DNA from: an uncultured Marinobacter sp.
GTDB lineage: Bacteria > Pseudomonadota > Gammaproteobacteria > Pseudomonadales > Oleiphilaceae
NCBI RefSeq assembly: GCF_946886895.1
Contig: NZ_CAMPJO010000009.1
Span: forward strand, 62,001 to 126,000
Direction of reading: 5' to 3'
Length of the DNA stretch: 64,000 nt
The notes below the pieces were generated by a model. The model saw nothing but the letters and a program-made list of their open reading frames with translations, was not told where the DNA came from and ran no database searches. The position numbers and the translations under genes are program-made. Positions 60,707-64,000 of the stretch are shown in pieces; within the stretch, counting starts at the first letter, position 1, and every line of letters starts with the position of its first letter.

Positions 60707-62146
60707 ATGATGAGTGCCCCGGCAGACCTGCGTAACGCCAGTACCAGTGCGGGCAAGTCGCTCGCATCGGAGGCCCTGAACAGTCCGGTGGTGATTCCGC
60801 CGATGCCGGATTACAACGGGCGGATTCTGGCTTACACCGCCACGGCGGTGATTATTGTTGCCGGGGTTCTGCAAGGTGCGTTTCATCAGTGGCTGTTGTG
60901 GCTGGTGGCCGGCGCCCTCACCTGGCCCCATATTGCCCACGCTGTGACCCGCCGTACCTTTTTGCGACATTCTCCACGCATCCGTCAGAAGATGCTGATT
61001 GTGGATTGCGTCATCGGCGGCGGGTTTATCGGCTGTATCGGGCTGGTGGCGATTCCGTCCGTTTCCGTGACCCTGATGCTGATGTTCAGCGGCCTGATCA
61101 TTGGCGGCATTCGCCAGTGGCTGTTCGGCACGCTGTTCATGGCCGCCGCCATCGCCGCGGCCGTCGCCATGGTCGGCCCTGCAGAGAATCTTCAGTCCCC
61201 GCTGCTCACCAGCGTTCTTTCGGTGCTGGCCACGGGGCTGTATATCTGTGTGACGGCGTTTTATTCCCACCAGCAGGCCCGGGCCCTGATGCTCGCCAAG
61301 ACCCAGATCCAGAATCAGCGGGAGCAGTCGATCGCGCTGTCGCACAAGCTGTCCAAGTACCTGTCGCCACAGGTGTGGCAGTCCATCTTTACCGGTGAGC
61401 GGGACGTTCGGCTGGAAACCCAGCGTAAGAAGCTGGCGGTGTTCTTCTCGGACATCAAGGGCTTTACCGAGCTGTCGGAGGAAATGGAGCCGGAAGCGCT
61501 GACCGAGATCCTCAATCACTATTTCAATGAAATGTCCGAGGTGGCTCTGCGCTACGGTGGCACCATTGACAAGTTCGTTGGTGATTCCATCATGGTGTTC
61601 TTCGGTGACCCCACCAGCCGAGGCCAACGGGAAGACGCCTTTGCCTGCGTGTCCATGGCCATCGACATGCGCAAGCATATGAAGATCATGCGGCAGAAGT
61701 GGCGTAGCCAGGGCATCAAGACGCCATTGGAAATCCGCATGGGCATCAGCACCGGCTACACCACCGTGGGGAATTTCGGTGCCGAGAACCGCATGGACTA
61801 CACCATCATCGGCAAGGAAGTGAATCTGGCCAGCCGCCTGGAATCCCTGGCCGAGCCCGGCGAAATCCTGATCTCCTACGAAACCTTCTCGCTGATCAAG
61901 GACCGCATCATGTGCAGGGACAAGGGCGAGATCACCGTCAAGGGCTTCGGCAAGCCGGTGCCCATTTATGAGGTGGTGGATTTCCGCCGGGACATGGGCC
62001 CCAACCGCAGCTTCCTCGAGCATGAACACAGCGGCTTTGCCATGTACCTGGATTCCGACAAGATCACCGAGCGTGAACGGCGGGCGATTCTGACCGCGCT
62101 GGAAGACGCGGCCGAACGGTTGCGCCAGGAAGAAGACGCGTCCTGA
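60707..62146 (+). CDS. Membrane-anchored class III adenylate/guanylate cyclase
   Basis: A 479-residue signalling enzyme. Residues about 35-200 hold several transmembrane helices. A short linker (SHKLSKYLSPQVWQSIFTGE) leads to the catalytic domain. Metal-binding aspartates lie in VFFSDIKGFT (about 245) and FVGDSIMVFFGD. MDYTIIGKEVNLASRLE supplies the purine-selecting aspartate and the transition-state Asn/Arg pair; this pattern favours cAMP over cGMP. It is coupled to the DUF962 gene and convergent with queF, with only four bases between the stops. Confidence 0.92.
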   Translation: MMSAPADLRNASTSAGKSLASEALNSPVVIPPMPDYNGRILAYTATAVIIVAGVLQGAFHQWLLWLVAGALTWPHIAHAVTRRTFLRHSPRIRQKMLIVDCVIGGGFIGCIGLVAIPSVSVTLMLMFSGLIIGGIRQWLFGTLFMAAAIAAAVAMVGPAENLQSPLLTSVLSVLATGLYICVTAFYSHQQARALMLAKTQIQNQREQSIALSHKLSKYLSPQVWQSIFTGERDVRLETQRKKLAVFFSDIKGFTELSEEMEPEALTEILNHYFNEMSEVALRYGGTIDKFVGDSIMVFFGDPTSRGQREDAFACVSMAIDMRKHMKIMRQKWRSQGIKTPLEIRMGISTGYTTVGNFGAENRMDYTIIGKEVNLASRLESLAEPGEILISYETFSLIKDRIMCRDKGEITVKGFGKPVPIYEVVDFRRDMGPNRSFLEHEHSGFAMYLDSDKITERERRAILTALEDAAERLRQEEDAS

Positions 62147-62150
62147 ACCG

Positions 62151-62969
62151 CTACTGACGAACCAGCCTGGGCCCGGCGCCGCCTTCCGGATGGGTGCTCC
62201 GCCAGGGGTTGATGTCCAGGCCGCCCCGGCGGGTATAGCGGGCACACACCGAAAGCTGCTCAGGCTGGCAGCGGGCCATCAGGTCCGTGAACAGTGTTTC
62301 CACGCAATGCTCATGAAAATCCTGTTTCTGGCGAAAGCTCACGATATAGCGCAGCAGCCCGGCGCGGTCGATCTTCGGCCCGGTGTAGCTGAGCAGCACC
62401 GTGGCCCAGTCCGGCTGGCCGGTGACCGGGCAATTGCTCTTCAGCAGGTGGGAACACAGGTTCTCGGTAATCACCGCCCCGTCGGCCCGCAAACTGGCCG
62501 GGTCGTAGTCGTAGACCACCTCCGGCACCGGTTCATCGTCGATCAGCTCATAACCGGCCGGGCGCCCGATGGCCTGGCCGGCCTCATCAACGCTGTACAG
62601 ATGCACCTGAACCGCGGCGCCGCAGGCAGTGGAGAGATCACCGGTAAGCGTGTCCGCCACCTGCCCCGGCGACGAGAACACCGTTTGGTTGAGCGAATTC
62701 AGGTACAGCTTGAGAGACTTGGACTCAATGATCGCCGGCGAAGCGGCCGGGAACCGTATCTCGGCCCAGGCGACGGCGGGGACACCCCCGGGCCGCAGCC
62801 AGGAGATTTCCCAGGCCTGCCAGAGGTCCTCGCCAAACCAGGGCCAGCGCCCGTCTTCCAGGCCAATGCGCCGGCGGTTGGCGCCCCGGGCCACCGGAAA
62901 CAACAGGCCCGGATCGTACTGGTCCGGATACTCGCTGGCCTTGCCGAGCGGTGCGTTATCAAGTGCCAT
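62151..62969 (-). CDS. queF: NADPH-dependent 7-cyano-7-deazaguanine reductase (preQ1 synthase)
   Basis: Reduces preQ0 to preQ1 in queuosine biosynthesis. It has 272 residues, the long (two-domain, E. coli-like) QueF. The catalytic cysteine lies in SNCPVTGQPDWA, the substrate-binding glutamate region in HCVETLF and the tunnel-fold motif in SLKLYLNSLNQTVF. It begins 14 bases after the ABC permease gene; tgt and queA of the same pathway are about 15 kb away in the window. Confidence 0.97.
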   Translation of the reverse strand: MALDNAPLGKASEYPDQYDPGLLFPVARGANRRRIGLEDGRWPWFGEDLWQAWEISWLRPGGVPAVAWAEIRFPAASPAIIESKSLKLYLNSLNQTVFSSPGQVADTLTGDLSTACGAAVQVHLYSVDEAGQAIGRPAGYELIDDEPVPEVVYDYDPASLRADGAVITENLCSHLLKSNCPVTGQPDWATVLLSYTGPKIDRAGLLRYIVSFRQKQDFHEHCVETLFTDLMARCQPEQLSVCARYTRRGGLDINPWRSTHPEGGAGPRLVRQ

Positions 62970-62983
62970 AGCGGTTCCTGAAG

Positions 62984-63757
62984 TCAGTGGCGTATGCCCT
63001 TGCCCCGCTGCAGCATCCGCAGTGCGAGAGCGGTCAGCAGAACAATGAATACCAGAATCATACCAAGAGACACGAACGGATTAACGTCTGACACCCCGAG
63101 AATGCCAAAACGGAAGCCGTTCACCATGTACAGGATCGGGTTGACCATCGACACCCCCTGCCAGAACCCGGGCAACAGGTCGATGCTGTAGAACACGCCA
63201 CCCAGGTAAGTGAGCGGCGTAAGCACGAACGTCGGCACGATGGAAATATCATCAAACTTGGTGGCCAGCATGGCGTTAATGAACCCACCCACCGCGAACA
63301 GTCCCGAGGTGAGGAAGACCGTCACCACCACCATCAACAGGTTGTGAATCTGCAGCTGGGTAAACGCCAGCGACAGCAGCGTCACGATCAGGCCAATACC
63401 CAGGCCCCGGGCCATGCCACCGGCCACATAGCCCGCCAGGATCACCCAGTTTGGCACCGGCGAGACCAGCAACTCCTCAATACTGCGCTGGAATTTCATG
63501 GAAAAGAACGACGACACCACGTTGGCGTAGGAACTGGTGATGACCGCCATCATGATCAGGCCGGGCACGATAAACGACATATAGTCGAAGCCGCCCATCT
63601 GCCCGATGCGTGAGCCGATCAGGTTGCCAAAAATAATGAAGTACAGCGTCATGGTGACCGCCGGCGGCAACAGCGTCTGTGGCCAGATGCGGGTAAAACG
63701 GCGAATCTCGCGGATCACGATGGTGTTGAAAGCGGTCAGCAGGGCCTGGGTTTTCAT
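62984..63757 (-). CDS. ABC-2 type transporter permease (YadH-like)
   Basis: A 257-residue membrane permease with six predicted transmembrane segments. It matches the YadH group (FNTIVIREIRRFTRIWPQTLLPPAVTMTLYF at the N-terminus; VNPILYMVNGFRFGILG near the end). The ATG overlaps the stop of the ATPase gene as ATGA. Exporters of this type have no firmly established substrate. Probably in one operon with the ATPase and queF. Confidence 0.93.
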   Translation of the reverse strand: MKTQALLTAFNTIVIREIRRFTRIWPQTLLPPAVTMTLYFIIFGNLIGSRIGQMGGFDYMSFIVPGLIMMAVITSSYANVVSSFFSMKFQRSIEELLVSPVPNWVILAGYVAGGMARGLGIGLIVTLLSLAFTQLQIHNLLMVVVTVFLTSGLFAVGGFINAMLATKFDDISIVPTFVLTPLTYLGGVFYSIDLLPGFWQGVSMVNPILYMVNGFRFGILGVSDVNPFVSLGMILVFIVLLTALALRMLQRGKGIRH

Positions 63758-64000
63758 GCCACGCCCTCCTTGACCCGGCGGGCCTCGGCGGCGTTATCCT
63801 CCACCATGCGGATGAACAGCTCCTCGAGCCGGTTGGCCTTGGTACGCATGCTCATCACCCGAATGCCCATTGCCTCCAGCTGCACGAACACCTGGTTCAG
63901 GCCCTGGCCCTTTTCAACGTCCACCTCCAGCGCTCCTTCGCCATCCATGCGGCAGTGAAAACCCGCCAATTCCGGCGGCTGCTTGAGCTCACTGTCGGTA
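63754..64000 (-). CDS. ABC transporter ATP-binding protein, C-terminal end (YadG-like, runs off the window)
   Basis: Only the last 81 codons are visible. The frame is open to the window edge, without Walker motifs in view. It is assigned as the ATPase partner because it ends in ATGA overlap with a YadH-like permease and shows the typical accessory C-terminus (VFVQLEAMGIRVMSMRTKANRLEELFIRMVED). Confidence 0.85.
   Translation of the reverse strand, partial: TDSELKQPPELAGFHCRMDGEGALEVDVEKGQGLNQVFVQLEAMGIRVMSMRTKANRLEELFIRMVEDNAAEARRVKEGVA

Noticed and set aside
60683..62245. A minus-strand open frame of 520 codons opposite the nucleotide cyclase gene
   Set aside because: The cyclase frame carries complete catalytic motifs; the opposite frame is rich in His and Gln and is typical of antisense shadows in GC-rich DNA.

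Overview
The window reads as a chromosomal segment of a marine gammaproteobacterium, most likely Marinobacter or a close relative. This rests on protein similarity and on gene order (gltA divergent from sdhCDAB-sucA, fadBA-topA, suhB/trmJ-cysE-iscRS, ndk-rlmN-pilW-rodZ-ispG-hisS-yfgM-bamB-der, secDF-yajC-tgt-queA, flgB to flgL), which matches the Pseudomonas/Marinobacter pattern. Most of it is core genome. No CRISPR array, integrase, transposase or prophage was seen.

Layout. 1-7.3 kb: TCA cycle, with sucA (cut by the window edge) and sdhCDAB on the minus strand and gltA divergent, each side with a readable sigma70 promoter. 7.3-11 kb: a small accessory-looking stretch with an M48 metalloprotease fused to a type IV pilin-like domain, a small exported protein, a RelB/RelE-type toxin-antitoxin pair lying between decayed YD-repeat (RHS-like) fragments, and a 3-hydroxyisobutyrate-dehydrogenase-family enzyme. 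11-17.4 kb: topA and fadBA. 17.4-26 kb: an unknown exported helical protein, a universal stress protein, uup with two neighbours, tRNA-Gly(GCC), an L,D-transpeptidase-like protein, a DUF924 protein, a CbiX-like chelatase, a TIGR01777 epimerase and tRNA-Glu(TTC). 26-31.2 kb: a membrane PAS-GGDEF-EAL protein, der and bamB. 31.2-42.3 kb: housekeeping genes running to iscS, iscR, cysE and trmJ, with suhB divergent. 42.3-48.1 kb: secF, secD, yajC, tgt, queA and tRNA-Leu(CAA). 48.1-59.4 kb: eleven flagellar rod, hook and ring genes, flgB to flgL, in two sigma54-type transcription units. 59.6-64 kb: a nitroreductase, a 27-bp perfect inverted repeat, a DUF962/Mpo1-like gene coupled to a membrane class III nucleotide cyclase, queF and a YadGH-type ABC exporter (cut by the edge).

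The observations most worth a second look are: the protease-pilin fusion; the shrunken isc locus (iscR-iscS followed directly by ndk, no iscUA-hscBA-fdx) together with an IscS that lacks the C-terminal tail which contacts IscU in E. coli; a SuhB homologue whose inositol-monophosphatase metal ligands are replaced; the sigma54 promoter of flgF, whose -12 element is complementary to the flgF ribosome binding site; and the long inverted repeat near 60.2 kb. No clearly new multi-gene system could be demonstrated from the sequence alone.
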